A model generated the notes under the pieces. The model was not told where the DNA came from, ran no database searches, and was given only the letters and a program-made list of their open reading frames with translations. Position numbers and translations under genes: made by a program. From Lysobacteraceae bacterium PS02065 (lineage in GTDB: Bacteria; Pseudomonadota; Gammaproteobacteria; Xanthomonadales; Rhodanobacteraceae), in NCBI GenBank assembly GCA_029959555.1, contig JASCPI010000021.1, forward strand, positions 16,103 through 80,102: 64,000 bases of DNA, read 5' to 3'. Every line of letters begins with the position of its first letter. Within the stretch, counting starts at the first letter, position 1. Positions 42,494 to 51,700 of this stretch are shown one piece after another.

Positions 42494-42855
42494 CGACATC
42501 GTCGCCCCCTGACCGCCCCGAACTCACACTCGAGGACCTCGAGGCCTTTTTCGGATGCGAAGGCGAGCTCTGGGACGTCGACGATCCCTGGCAGTATCAG
42601 ATCGTGACATTCCGTCGCGTCGAGCCCGAATGGGATGTAGCGGCCACGATCTATCCGGCGGGGCGCGACATCTCGCTGCGCGTCACGCTGGCGGGGCGAG
42701 TGGTGTACGAACTCGAAGCCGTGCAGGTCCTCTCGCTCAGGGTTCATGCTAATCCGCAGCATCGCAGTCTCGAGATCCGCTTTTCGGACGTGGATGTGAT
42801 CCATGTTCGTCTAGTTCCCGAGCCTGCCGTTTTCCACGCCAAGGAAATGGACTGA
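42490..42855 (+). CDS. Hypothetical protein
   Basis: 121 residues from GTG overlapping the VOC stop, so translational coupling is likely. ELTLEDLEAFFGCEGELWDV, VEPEWDVAATIYPAGRDISL and VHANPQHRSLEIRFSDVDVI. Beta-rich soluble protein, no family recognised. Its position suggests it works with the VOC protein. Confidence 0.6.
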   Translation: MTTSSPPDRPELTLEDLEAFFGCEGELWDVDDPWQYQIVTFRRVEPEWDVAATIYPAGRDISLRVTLAGRVVYELEAVQVLSLRVHANPQHRSLEIRFSDVDVIHVRLVPEPAVFHAKEMD

Positions 42856-42931
42856 TGTCGCATCACCCTGATGCTGGCGTGGTGGATCCAGCCGGCGGTT
42901 CGGCCTCCGGAATGCCTGGCAGCGCAATGCC

Positions 42932-43489
42932 ATGAGCGTCCAGCGCATCGTCCTTTCGTCGCATGACGTCGGCTGGCGGGATGCCTTCGAGCGTGAAGCG
43001 GCTGCCGTCGCGCATGCACTCGGCGATGCGCTCGACACGCTCCACCACATCGGCAGCACGGCGATTCCGGGCATTCACGCCAAGCCCGTCATCGACATGC
43101 TCGCGGTGACGGCGGATTTCGCGCGACTCGACGCGCGCGCGGATCGCCTCGTCGCCCTCGGCTACGAAGCGCTTGGCGAGTTCGGCATCGCGGGGCGCCG
43201 CTACTTCCGCAAGGACGGTGCGGACAGCGTGCGTACGCATCAGATCCACGCCTTCGAGGCAGGGTCGCCGCAGATCGCGCGGCATCTCGCGTTCCGCGAC
43301 TACCTGATCGCGCATCCGGAGGTCGCCCGCGCGTACGACGCGCTCAAGCATCGACTCGCGGCGATCCATCCCCACGACACGCGAAGCTACACGCAGGGCA
43401 AGGATGCGTTCATCGCGGAGGTCGATGCGCGCGCGGCTGCATGGCGGGGTTCCGAGTCCGAGGCCACGAGGCGAAGCTCACTACCGTAG
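42932..43489 (+). CDS. GrpB family (UPF0157) nucleotidyltransferase-fold protein
   Basis: 185 residues. The hallmark HHIGSTAIPGIHAKPVIDML is the nucleotidyltransferase-like core of the GrpB family, with RTHQIHAFEAGSPQIARHLA, FRDYLIAHPEVARAYDALK and a C-terminal YTQGKDAFIAEV. Family members occur alone or fused to kinases; the reaction is unproven. A clear gene; frequent neighbour of acetyltransferases in mobile gene sets. Confidence 0.9.
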   Translation: MSVQRIVLSSHDVGWRDAFEREAAAVAHALGDALDTLHHIGSTAIPGIHAKPVIDMLAVTADFARLDARADRLVALGYEALGEFGIAGRRYFRKDGADSVRTHQIHAFEAGSPQIARHLAFRDYLIAHPEVARAYDALKHRLAAIHPHDTRSYTQGKDAFIAEVDARAAAWRGSESEATRRSSLP

Positions 43490-43506
43490 AAGAGAGTTGC
43501 CCACTC

Positions 43507-43965
43507 ATGTCGATCCATGTTGTCGCCTGCACCCGCCTCGACCAGCCCGGGTGGCTCGCCCTCCGTCGCGCGCTGTGGCCGGAGGGTGACGATGCCGGGC
43601 ATCTCGAGGAGATGCAGTCGTTCCTCGACGAGCCCGCACGCTACGTGCAGTTCGTCGCGCATGCGATCGACGGAACGCCTGCGGGCTTCGTCGAGGCCGC
43701 GATCCGCCACCATTACGTCAATGGCACCGAGCATTCGCCGGTCGCGTTCCTCGAGGGGCTTTACGTCGACGCCGCGCATCGCCGCAGGGGCGTCGCGCGT
43801 CGCCTCGTCGAGGCCGTCGCGGCGTGGGCGCGCGCGAACGGGTGCCGCGAGTTCGCGTCCGATGCGCTGCTCGACAACGTCGACAGCCATCGCATGCACG
43901 AGGCGCTGGGCTTCGAGGAGACCGAGCGCGTCGTCTACTTCAGGAAGGCGCTCGACGCCGGGTGA
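43507..43965 (+). CDS. AAC(6')-like GNAT acetyltransferase
   Basis: 152 residues. WLALRRALWPEGDDAGHLEE, HYVNGTEHSPVAFLEGLYV, the acetyl-CoA loop AAHRRRGVARRLVEAVAAWA, GCREFASDALLDNVDSHRMH and ALGFEETERVVYFRKAL follow the AAC(6')-I pattern closely. Such enzymes N-acetylate aminoglycosides at the 6' position. Chromosomal copies of this kind exist in Stenotrophomonas and relatives and may have another natural substrate. It lies 17 bp after the GrpB gene. Whether it gives resistance is not knowable from sequence. Confidence 0.85.
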   Translation: MSIHVVACTRLDQPGWLALRRALWPEGDDAGHLEEMQSFLDEPARYVQFVAHAIDGTPAGFVEAAIRHHYVNGTEHSPVAFLEGLYVDAAHRRRGVARRLVEAVAAWARANGCREFASDALLDNVDSHRMHEALGFEETERVVYFRKALDAG

Positions 43966-44009
43966 CATGGGCGGTGCCCGCGGAAGATCCGGTCGCCCCG
44001 CCTGGAGAA

Positions 44010-44045
44010 TTGCGTCGCTGTGTGACACACAGTACAGTGCGCCAC
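44010..44045 (+). promoter_or_regulatory. Promoter with palindromic operator for padR
   Basis: -35 TTGCGT (44010-44015), 17-bp spacer, -10 TACAGT (44033-44038). The spacer contains the perfect palindrome CTGTGTGACACACAG (44018-44032), a likely autoregulatory PadR site that would block RNA polymerase. The expected transcription start falls 1 bp or so before the ATG at 44046, so the mRNA may be leaderless; no Shine-Dalgarno is present. Confidence 0.7.
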
Positions 44046-44387
44046 ATGGGTGAGGCCGACGTCTCAGGAAAACTCGAGCTCGAGCTGCGGCGCGGCGTCG
44101 TCGTGCTCGCCGCGCTCTCGCAGCTGCGTGAGCCGCGGTACGGCTACGAGCTGCGCCAGGCCCTCGCCGAGCAGGGCATGGTGGTCGAGGAGGGCACGCT
44201 CTATCCGCTGCTGCGCCGCCTCGAATCCCAGGGCGCGCTCGCCAGCGAATGGCGCGTCGACGAAGGCCCGCCCCGTCGCTACTACGCGCTCAATGCCGAA
44301 GGCCGCGCACTGCTCGAACGCCTGACCGCGTCGTGGCGCGCGATGAACGACACCATGGACCGACTCCTCGAGGAGGGCACACGATGA
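44046..44387 (+). CDS. PadR family transcriptional regulator
   Basis: 113 residues. A winged-helix domain: LRRGVVVLAALSQLREPRYG, YELRQALAEQGMVVEEGTLY, PLLRRLESQGALASEWRVDE, GPPRRYYALNAEGRALLERL. The size is that of the short PadR-s2 type that binds DNA as a dimer. Stop overlaps the ATG of the next gene (ATGA), the usual partner arrangement with HAAS-type membrane proteins. Probably represses its own operon through the palindrome at 44018-44032. Confidence 0.93.
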   Translation: MGEADVSGKLELELRRGVVVLAALSQLREPRYGYELRQALAEQGMVVEEGTLYPLLRRLESQGALASEWRVDEGPPRRYYALNAEGRALLERLTASWRAMNDTMDRLLEEGTR

Positions 44388-45334
44388 ATCCGCTGGACGT
44401 GATCGTTGCGTACGTGGCCGATGTGGTCAGGCACCTGCCGCGCCGGGAGCGCGGCGACGTCGCACTCGAACTGCAGGCGTTGCTCGGCGAAGCGCTCGAG
44501 CGCAAGGCTCAGGAGGAGGCACGCCCCGCCGATGCGGCGATGGCGATCGCGCTCGTGCGCGCGTTCGGCGAGCCGGCCGAGGTCGCGTCACGTTACGGTA
44601 CCGTGCCGACGATCATCGCGCCGGCCGACGCACGCCGCTTCGTGCGGCTGACCTGGATCGGCCTCGCGGTGATCTGGAGCCTCGGTCTGCTGGCCAGCGT
44701 GCAGCCCCCGCCCGGCGCGCCGTCCGATCCGCTGTCGCTGCTCGCGACCTGGTGGCTGCGCGTGGTCGTGCCGTCGCTGTGGTGGCCCGGCGTGCTCGTG
44801 GCGTGGTTCGCAGCGGCGAACCTGGCGGACCGACGTCGACCGCGCGCGTCGACGTGGAAACCGCGCGACGCCCGCTCCGGTCGTGTCGCGCGCGGCGGGC
44901 TCGTGCTCGCGATGATCGGCATCGTCGCGGGGCTCGCGATCCTTGCCGAGCCACGTCTCGTGCTCGATCTCGCGCTCGGTGGTCGCGCGGCGCCCGAGGC
45001 CTATCTCGCGCTGACCTGGACCGACACGTTCCTGCAACGTCAGGCGTTCGTGCTGTTCCTGCTCGTCGCGTCGTCGTTGCCGCTGTTCGCGCACGTGCTC
45101 GTGCAAGGCCACTGGACGCCGCGCCTTCGCCGCGTGCAGGACGCCCTCGCGCTGCTGACCTGCGCGGCGATGGTCTGGACCGTGCTCGATGGCCCCGCGC
45201 TCGCGACGTCTGCCGGGGACGAGGCCTTCAAGGGCGGACTCGTGCTCATCGCGATCGTGACGCTGGCGGAACTCGCATGGCGCAGCTGGCGCCTGCCGCG
45301 ATCGCCGGGCGGTCTGCGGATGCGCACGTCGTGA
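44384..45334 (+). CDS. HAAS-domain-like membrane protein, PadR partner
   Basis: 316 residues. The N-terminal helical part VIVAYVADVVRHLPRRERGD, VALELQALLGEALERKA, MAIALVRAFGEPAEVASRY resembles the HAAS/DUF1700 sensing domain commonly encoded next to PadR regulators. Then six or so membrane helices. Probably a membrane sensor or effector whose level is set by PadR. Overlaps padR by 4 bp and the next gene by GTGA. Confidence 0.78.
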   Translation: MNPLDVIVAYVADVVRHLPRRERGDVALELQALLGEALERKAQEEARPADAAMAIALVRAFGEPAEVASRYGTVPTIIAPADARRFVRLTWIGLAVIWSLGLLASVQPPPGAPSDPLSLLATWWLRVVVPSLWWPGVLVAWFAAANLADRRRPRASTWKPRDARSGRVARGGLVLAMIGIVAGLAILAEPRLVLDLALGGRAAPEAYLALTWTDTFLQRQAFVLFLLVASSLPLFAHVLVQGHWTPRLRRVQDALALLTCAAMVWTVLDGPALATSAGDEAFKGGLVLIAIVTLAELAWRSWRLPRSPGGLRMRTS

Positions 45335-45801
45335 GGCGCGTCGCCGTCGGTGTGATGCTCGTGCTGGCAGCGGTCCCTCATGTTGCCGATGCGGCCTGCC
45401 CCGAGCCCGCCGACTGGGCGCGCGATTTCCGCGCCCGGCATGCACGCTTCTACGCCGGCCCGCCTTCGCCCGCGCTGCTCGCGCAGCTCACGCCGTCGTT
45501 CGGCACGCTGCTGTCGAAGGAAGCGGCGTACGCCGGCGGCGAAGTCGGTCATCTCGACTACGACCCCTGGCTCGGTGCGCAGGATGGCGAGATCGGCCAG
45601 CCCGTCACGTTCGAGGCGAAGGCGCGTGATGCCGACACCTCGGAGGTGTCGATGCGCTACCGCTTCGTGCTCGGCGACGAGCGGGCGGCCACGCCGCATG
45701 TCGTGCACCTCGTGCTGCGTCGCCACGACGGTTGCTGGCGCTTGGACGACTTCGTCACGCCGACCGGCGATGCGTTGTCGGAGGTGTTCGCGCGTGAGTG
45801 A
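45331..45801 (+). CDS. Secreted hypothetical protein
   Basis: 156 residues from GTG overlapping the previous stop. Signal peptide ending HVADAA-C. FRARHARFYAGPPSPALLAQ, LTPSFGTLLSKEAAYAGGEV and RRHDGCWRLDDFVTPTGD look like a DUF3828-type periplasmic domain. Third gene of the padR operon. Confidence 0.65.
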   Translation: MRRVAVGVMLVLAAVPHVADAACPEPADWARDFRARHARFYAGPPSPALLAQLTPSFGTLLSKEAAYAGGEVGHLDYDPWLGAQDGEIGQPVTFEAKARDADTSEVSMRYRFVLGDERAATPHVVHLVLRRHDGCWRLDDFVTPTGDALSEVFARE

Positions 45802-46273
45802 GGAGCGAGCAACGCCTCGTGCATCGTGGGCATCGTTGCGGATTCTCCGCGCGACGCTTCTGTCTGTCGTACTCGGCGCGATGCTCGCGCCGTGCATGTC
45901 ATGGGCCGAGGGGAGCGTGCCTGCGGAATACCCGCCGGCGGTGGCCGTGACGAAGGTAGAATCTGTGGCGCAGTCGTGTGGCGTCGGCGAAGCCGATCTC
46001 GTCGGTTCGTGGCGCGTGCGCGGTGAAGGCGGCTTCTTCGAGACGTTCCGTCTCGCCATCGAAAGCGGCGAGCGCACGTTCGGCTCGTGGCTGCACGAGC
46101 GCCCTGATACGTCGGGCACGTGGACGTACGCGGCGTGCCGGCTCGTCATCGTGCCGCGCGACGGCAGCGGCGAACCGTTCGTCTACGACGTGCTCGGGCT
46201 GCGCGACGGACGCCTGCGCCTGCGCGATGCGGACGATGCGCGCGTGGTGACGTATGGACGGGTGAGGCATTGA
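45794..46273 (+). CDS. Secreted hypothetical protein
   Basis: 159 residues from GTG, overlapping the previous stop by 8 bp. Signal-like segment LRILRATLLSVVLGAMLAPC, then a beta-rich lipocalin-like part: ADLVGSWRVRGEGGFFETFR, SGTWTYAACRLVIVPRDG, VYDVLGLRDGRLRLRDADD. Last gene of the padR operon. No family recognised. Confidence 0.6.
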   Translation: MSEERATPRASWASLRILRATLLSVVLGAMLAPCMSWAEGSVPAEYPPAVAVTKVESVAQSCGVGEADLVGSWRVRGEGGFFETFRLAIESGERTFGSWLHERPDTSGTWTYAACRLVIVPRDGSGEPFVYDVLGLRDGRLRLRDADDARVVTYGRVRH

Positions 46274-46802
46274 GTGGGGCGTGTCGGATAAGGGCATCGA
46301 TAGCCGCCTGACGTGATCGATTGGTCGCGGATGCGTCTCCGTTTCGTGCTGTCGATTCGTGCGAGTTCGTCGCACCACCCGGCGCTCAAGGGGATCCCGG
46401 CTTGACCAGCCGTTCGGCTGTTGAGAGCCGCCGGGATGACGGTGTAGGAGAGATTGACTCGTGAGATGGTCTCCATCTCGCATCGCATCGCTCCCGCGCA
46501 GCAACCGTGATGATGCCGGAGTTCACCGCAGACCAAGCGTCAACACCATGACACCGTCATCCCGGCGAAAGCCGGGATGCCCTTGAGCGTTCGGCGAAGG
46601 TTCGACGCTCCAATGCACTGAAGCATTGGCATGTTCGACGAGTGCGCTACTCCCGGGCGTCGCGCGTGACGTTGTTCGCCCATCCTTGTCGGGAAGCACC
46701 TCATCCCACCCACCCGCATCCCGTCGCATCGGACGTGCGCGAACGCGCCGAGCGCATCAGCATCGCCCCCGACGCAACCCCGCGTCGCACGGAGCGAGCC
46801 TC
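46274..46802. other. Repeat-bearing gap
   Basis: 529 bp without a credible gene. It holds ATCCCGGCGAAAGCCGGGAT (inside 46556-46580) and GGGATCCCGGCTTG with GCCGCCGGGATGACGG near 46387-46442, all of the small dispersed palindrome type. Transcription of the padR operon probably ends here. Confidence 0.6.
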
Positions 46803-47198
46803 ATGCCCCACGAACCCGGCCGCCTGCGCCTGCTCGCGTTGCGCGGCACCTACCTCGTCATCGCGGTCGGTCTCGCGTCGACGTTCTGGCCGTTGATCGT
46901 GTCGCCGCCGAATGTCGAGGCCGGGCCGTCGAGCGTGGTGCGTGCGCTGCTCGCGGCGATCGCGCTGGGTTCGGCGATCGGCGTGCGTCATCCGTTGCGC
47001 ATGCTGCCGCTGCTCGGTTTCGAGTTCGCGTGGAAGACGATCTGGCTGCTCGCGGTCGCGTGGCCGGCGTCGCGCGCAGGCGCGCTCGACGAGTACGCCT
47101 CGGAGACCGTGTTCGCATGCCTGATCGGCGTCGTGCTGGTCGGTCTCGTGATGCCGTGGCGGCATGTGTGGCGGGTCATGCGATCACCGGCGTACTGA
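46803..47198 (+). CDS. Four-helix membrane protein
   Basis: 131 residues. LLALRGTYLVIAVGLASTFW, VVRALLAAIALGSAIGVRHP, FEFAWKTIWLLAVAWPASRA, VFACLIGVVLVGLVMPWRHV. The last two helices with the KTIW and MPWRHV motifs recall a small family of uncharacterised inner-membrane proteins. An upstream in-frame extension is basic and unlikely. Confidence 0.65.
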   Translation: MPHEPGRLRLLALRGTYLVIAVGLASTFWPLIVSPPNVEAGPSSVVRALLAAIALGSAIGVRHPLRMLPLLGFEFAWKTIWLLAVAWPASRAGALDEYASETVFACLIGVVLVGLVMPWRHVWRVMRSPAY

Positions 47199-47370
47199 GG
47201 CGGACCGTCTGACGTAACGCGGGTGCGAAGCGGGGGCAGGCCATCGCCTCGGGGGCATGCCTCATGGAGCCACGACGGCACACCACGTCCGTGGCACCGA
47301 GCGCAGCGCCCGGCGTTACGATGCGCCTGTCGCGTCGGCGCTCCGGCGCCCGTCACGAGGAGACGCGCGG

Positions 47371-47769
47371 ATGATGTTCCTGTGCCTGTGCTGGTTCGAC
47401 GTCGAAGCGTTCGAGACGATGTCGACCGAAGAGGGTGCTGCGCTCGGGCCTGCGTGCGCGCCGCACGATGCCGCGCTGCGCGCGGCCGGGAGCGTGACGG
47501 CCTTGGGATCACTGGCGATGCCGGCGGACGCTGTCCACTTCGTTCCGACCGACGGTGCGCCCGAACGCAGGGCGGGAGCGTATCTGGAGGGTCGCCATCA
47601 GCCCGGCGCGTTCTTCCTCGTCGAGGCCGACAGTGTCGAGGTGGCCGTGCAGGTCGCATCGAAACATCCGGCCGCGAACCTCGGCGGCAGGCTCGGTTTC
47701 GCGGTCGAGGTGCGTGCCTGCGAGATGTTCATCACCGACATGTCGAATGGCGCGCCGGGCGCTGCGTGA
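47371..47769 (+). CDS. YciI/DGPF-domain protein
   Basis: 132 residues after tandem ATG codons. MFLCLCWFDVEAFETMSTEE, APHDAALRAAGSVTALGSLA, YLEGRHQPGAFFLVEADSVE and KHPAANLGGRLGFAVEVRAC. The YciI fold with its His/Asp pocket (HDAALRAAG) is clear; proteins of this type are small enzymes or accessory proteins, often next to ECF sigma factors. Overlaps the next gene by GTGA. Confidence 0.75.
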   Translation: MMFLCLCWFDVEAFETMSTEEGAALGPACAPHDAALRAAGSVTALGSLAMPADAVHFVPTDGAPERRAGAYLEGRHQPGAFFLVEADSVEVAVQVASKHPAANLGGRLGFAVEVRACEMFITDMSNGAPGAA

Positions 47770-48188
47770 CGCAGGCATCGCACGAGCGGACGGCCACGCG
47801 CCAGCCGGATACGGGCTGGCGCGCGACGCTGCGTGCGATGCGCGCGTGGGCGCTGACCGCGTACTTCGCCGCCCGCGATCCGGCGGCGCCATGGCTACCA
47901 CGCGTGCTCGCGCTCGCGGTGGCCGCATACGCGTTCAGTCCGATCGACCTGATTCCCGATGCGATCCCGATCCTAGGCCTGCTCGACGATCTCGTCCTCG
48001 TACCGCTCGGCCTGCTGCTCGTGATCAGGCTCATGCCCAAGCGCGTGCTCGCGCGGGCACGCCGGCGCGCACGTGATGCAGCGATGCGCCCCGTGAGCCG
48101 GACCGCTGCGGCGGTGATCGTCGTGGTGTGGCTCGTGGCGACGTTTGCGGTCGCGGCGTGGCTCATGCGGATCCACGCGTCGGCGTGA
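47766..48188 (+). CDS. DUF1232 membrane protein
   Basis: 140 residues from GTG. The DUF1232 signature is complete: YFAARDPAAPWLPRVLALAV, AAYAFSPIDLIPDAIPILGL and LDDLVLVPLGLLLVIRLMP. A further C-terminal helix TAAAVIVVVWLVATFAVAAW anchors it. Inner membrane; function unknown. Coupled to the YciI gene by overlapping stop and start. Confidence 0.9.
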   Translation: MTQASHERTATRQPDTGWRATLRAMRAWALTAYFAARDPAAPWLPRVLALAVAAYAFSPIDLIPDAIPILGLLDDLVLVPLGLLLVIRLMPKRVLARARRRARDAAMRPVSRTAAAVIVVVWLVATFAVAAWLMRIHASA

Positions 48189-48306
48189 TGACGACGCCTC
48201 ACGTCACGGACGTCGTCGCGCCGCGTGCCATCGTCGGACAGGCCGCTTGCATGGCGTGCAGGACACGCCAGAATGATGGCGCCTTCTCCGCGACGGAGTG
48301 CTGCCG

Positions 48307-48627
48307 ATGTCGCTTGTGATCATGGCCGTGGCCGCGCTCGCGGCCGTGTGGTTGCTGGCCTGGTTCGCGAGCGGGCTTGCTGCGGATCTCTCGCGCTGGG
48401 CGTTCCATCTGGTCGTCGGAGTCAGCGCGCTCGCGACCGCGGGCTGCGTGGTCTATCCGCTCGTGGATTCGCGGGCAGGCGCGTTGTGGATCTTCGCGAT
48501 CCTGTTCGGTGGCGTCACCGCGCTGCTGTACGCGCTCGCGGTGCCGCTGGCGCGCCGCGAAGCGTCTCGTGCCATGTCGGGCAGCGTGGGTGACGCGATG
48601 CCGGAGCGGCACACCACCGACGACTGA
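48307..48627 (+). CDS. Three-helix membrane protein
   Basis: 106 residues. MSLVIMAVAALAAVWLLAWF, HLVVGVSALATAGCVVYPLV, IFAILFGGVTALLYALAVPL, then a hydrophilic tail. Last gene of the long plus-strand run. No family recognised. Confidence 0.6.
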   Translation: MSLVIMAVAALAAVWLLAWFASGLAADLSRWAFHLVVGVSALATAGCVVYPLVDSRAGALWIFAILFGGVTALLYALAVPLARREASRAMSGSVGDAMPERHTTDD

Positions 48628-48680
48628 CGTCGCGGCATGCGGTCGCCTTGCACGGCCGCTGTGTGGATCACTTCGACACC

Positions 48681-48708
48681 GATCCCCCGCCCGCGCGGAC
48701 GGGGGATC
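48681..48708. terminator. Bidirectional hairpin between convergent genes
   Basis: GATCCCCCG paired with CGGGGGATC (9 bp) lies between the convergent 3' ends of the small membrane gene and the amidohydrolase gene. No long T tract on either side. Confidence 0.45.
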
Positions 48709-48726
48709 GACGTTCGAGCGCCTTGC

Positions 48727-51700
48727 TCAGTGCGTGTGCACCGTGCCCGATTTCGGGCAATGGCAGGGCGCGGTCGGACCGTACTCGAGGCCGTAGGTGC
48801 GGCCGTCTCGGTGCAGCTGCCAGTAGAACTCGGGCGCCTTGCGCTGCAGGCCGCCGACTTCGGCCATGTCGGCGTCGACATCGAACACGCGTCCGTTGAC
48901 GGCCACGTAGCGCGTATCGATCGTCGCGCGGATGTCGTCGAGCGGGTTCGTGTTGAGCACGACGAAGTCGGCACGCTTGCCGGCCTCGAGCGAGCCGATC
49001 TGCTTCGACAGGCCGATCAGGTCGGCACCGTCGATCGTTGCCGCACGCAGCGCTTCCCAGTTGCTGAAGCCGCCCTGGGTCAGCGACCAGGTTTCCCAGT
49101 TCGCCGACAGGCCCTGCAGCTGGCCGTGGCCGCCGACCGTGATCTTCACGCCGGCATCGCGCAGCGACTTGGCGGCCTTGGCGACCTCGATGTGGTAGTA
49201 GTCCCAGTCCGGTGCGGTCTCGCGGCGCACCGCGCGCGCATCGAGCGTCTCGCGCGGGAAGAAGCGGTTGAGCTTCTTGTCCTCCCACACGTTGTCGCGC
49301 GCGTACCACCAGTACTCGCCGCTGAGGCCGCCGTAGCTCACCACGAGCGTCGGCGTGTTGCGCACGTCGGTTTCCTTCCACAGGTTGATGACGTCGGCAT
49401 AGAGCGGCGCGACCGGCAGGTTGTGCTCGATGCTGGTGACGCCGTCGAGCACCATCGTCATGTTGTGGTTGAACGTCGAGCCGCCTTCCTCGACGACCAG
49501 CATGCCGAGCTCGCGCGCGGCCTGGTTGATCTGCTGGCGCTGGTCGCGGCGCGGCTGGTTGTAGCTCTTCACGCTGAAGGCGCCGTTCGCCTTCATGCGG
49601 CGCAGGTGCGCGCGCGCGTCGTCGATCGAGTTGACCACGGCCTTGAAGTCGCCGTCGGCGCCGTAGAGGATAGTGCCGGTGGAGTAGATGCGCGGGCCGA
49701 CCATCGCACCGGACTTCACGAGTTCGGACTGCGAGAACACGGTCTCGGTGGTCGCCGACGGATCGTGCGTGGTCGTGATGCCGAACGCGAGGTTGGTGTA
49801 GTACGCCCAGTTCTGCTGCGGGACGACGCCGCTGTTGAAGTGGTTCACGTGCGCATGCACGTCGACGTAGCCCGGCACGATGGTCTTGCCGGCGGCGGCG
49901 ATGACGGTCGCCCCGTCGGGGATCGCCACGCTGCCGCGCGCACCGATCGCCTGGATCGTGTCGCCGCGCACGACGACGACGCCGTCCTCGATGACGTCCT
50001 GCGTATTGTCGGCATCACGCATCGTGACGAGGCGCGCGCCGGTGAACGCGAACACGCCATCGGGTGCATCGACCTTCGCGGTGAGGCCGACGTCGATGCC
50101 CTTGTCGCTGCCGGGCTTGGGCAGTTCCTTCGGCGCGCCGGGCACGAACGCGAAGCTGTCCTTGATGTCGCGCGAGTGGTACTCGCGGCCGACCATCCAG
50201 TGCACCGAGGCGGCATCGGCGGCCCAGTGCAGGTACGAGCCGACGTCCTTGCTGATCGCGGTGACCGGGATCGCCTTGGAATCCTTCGACAGCTCGATGC
50301 TGCCGCCGGTTTGCGGCATCGGCGCGACGTAGGCGTTGAACAGCTCGGTGAAGGCGACCCACTTGCCGTCCGGGCTGATGCTGACGAAATCGACGTACTT
50401 GAGGTCGAACACGTCGCGCGGCTCGCTGCCGTCGATCGACACGCTCTGCAGCTTCTTCTTGAGGCCGCCGCCGGTCAGGAAGGTGACGCGCTTGCCGTCG
50501 GCGGTGAACTGCGGTTCGCCGCCCGACTTGGCCACGCGTCGCGCATCGCCGCCGCTCGCGGGCATCACGTAGATGCCTTCCTCGCCCGCGTTGAGGTTGC
50601 CGGTCAGCGACGAGCCCGAGGTCTTGGCGTAGACGACGCGCGCGCCGTCGCGCGAGTACTTCGGGCCGTAGTAGAAGCCCGGCTTCGTGGTCAACGTGCG
50701 CACCTGGCCGCTGGCGAGGTCGCGCTCGACGATCGCACCCTGGCCGGCATCCGACCACGTCGTGTAGAGCAGCTTGCGGCCGTCGGCGCTGAAGGAGGGC
50801 TGGTATTCGAAGCGCGAGGCATCGCTGGTCAGGCGCTGCGGTGCACCGTTCGGCAAGGCCTTCGTGTAGAGGTGGCCGAGAGCATGGAACACGAGCGTGC
50901 GGCCATCCGGGCTCGTGGCCACGTCACGGATCATCTTCGGCTCGAACGTGCCCTTCTCGATCGACTGCTCGAAACGCAGCGGCTGCGCGAGCGTCTGCTC
51001 GACGTCGGCCTTGAACGCGATCGCGGTCGGCGCGCCGGTCGCGGCATCGACACGCCACAGCTTGCCCTTGGCCCAGATCACGATGTGCTTCGAATCGGGC
51101 GTCCAGGCGAAGTTCGCGTACGGGCCGAAGATCGCCCAGGCTTCCTGGAGGTCGTGCGAGAGGCCGTCCCACAGCGGGCGCACCTTGCCGCTGTCGAGAT
51201 CCTGCACCTCGAGCACGCTCTTCTCGCGCACGCGCTTGACGAAGGCGAGCGACTTGCCGTCCGGCGAAGGCTGCGGACGCACGGCGCCGCCGGGCGTGCC
51301 GACGACGGTCTCGGTCTCGCCGGTCTCGCGGTCGAGGCGCTTGATCGCGTAGATCGTGTCGTGCGGGTTCTTGTTGTACTGGAAGAACGGACCCGCGGTG
51401 ACGTCCTCGGAGTAGTAGACGTAGCGGCCGTCTTTGCTCACGGCCGGCTCGCCGAGATCCTGCTGGTCGTTCTTCTGCTTGGTCAGCTGCAGGCCGTTGC
51501 CGCCGCTACGGTGGTACATCCAGAGCTCGCCCGCGCCGAGCGAGCGCTGCCCGGTGAAGTGCTTGCGCGCGACGAGGTACTGGCCATCCGGCGTCCACGA
51601 CGGATTGTTGAGCAGGCGGAAGTCTTCCTTCGAGACCTGGGTCGCGGTACCGCCACCGACCGGCACGCGCCAGACGTTGTTGCCGCCACCGCGGTCGGAG

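Noticed and set aside
27299..48627. Additional attC sites in the small-gene region
   Set aside because: Intergenic hairpins such as 28622-28650 lack AAC/GTT core pairs and the L-box layout, so none was called.
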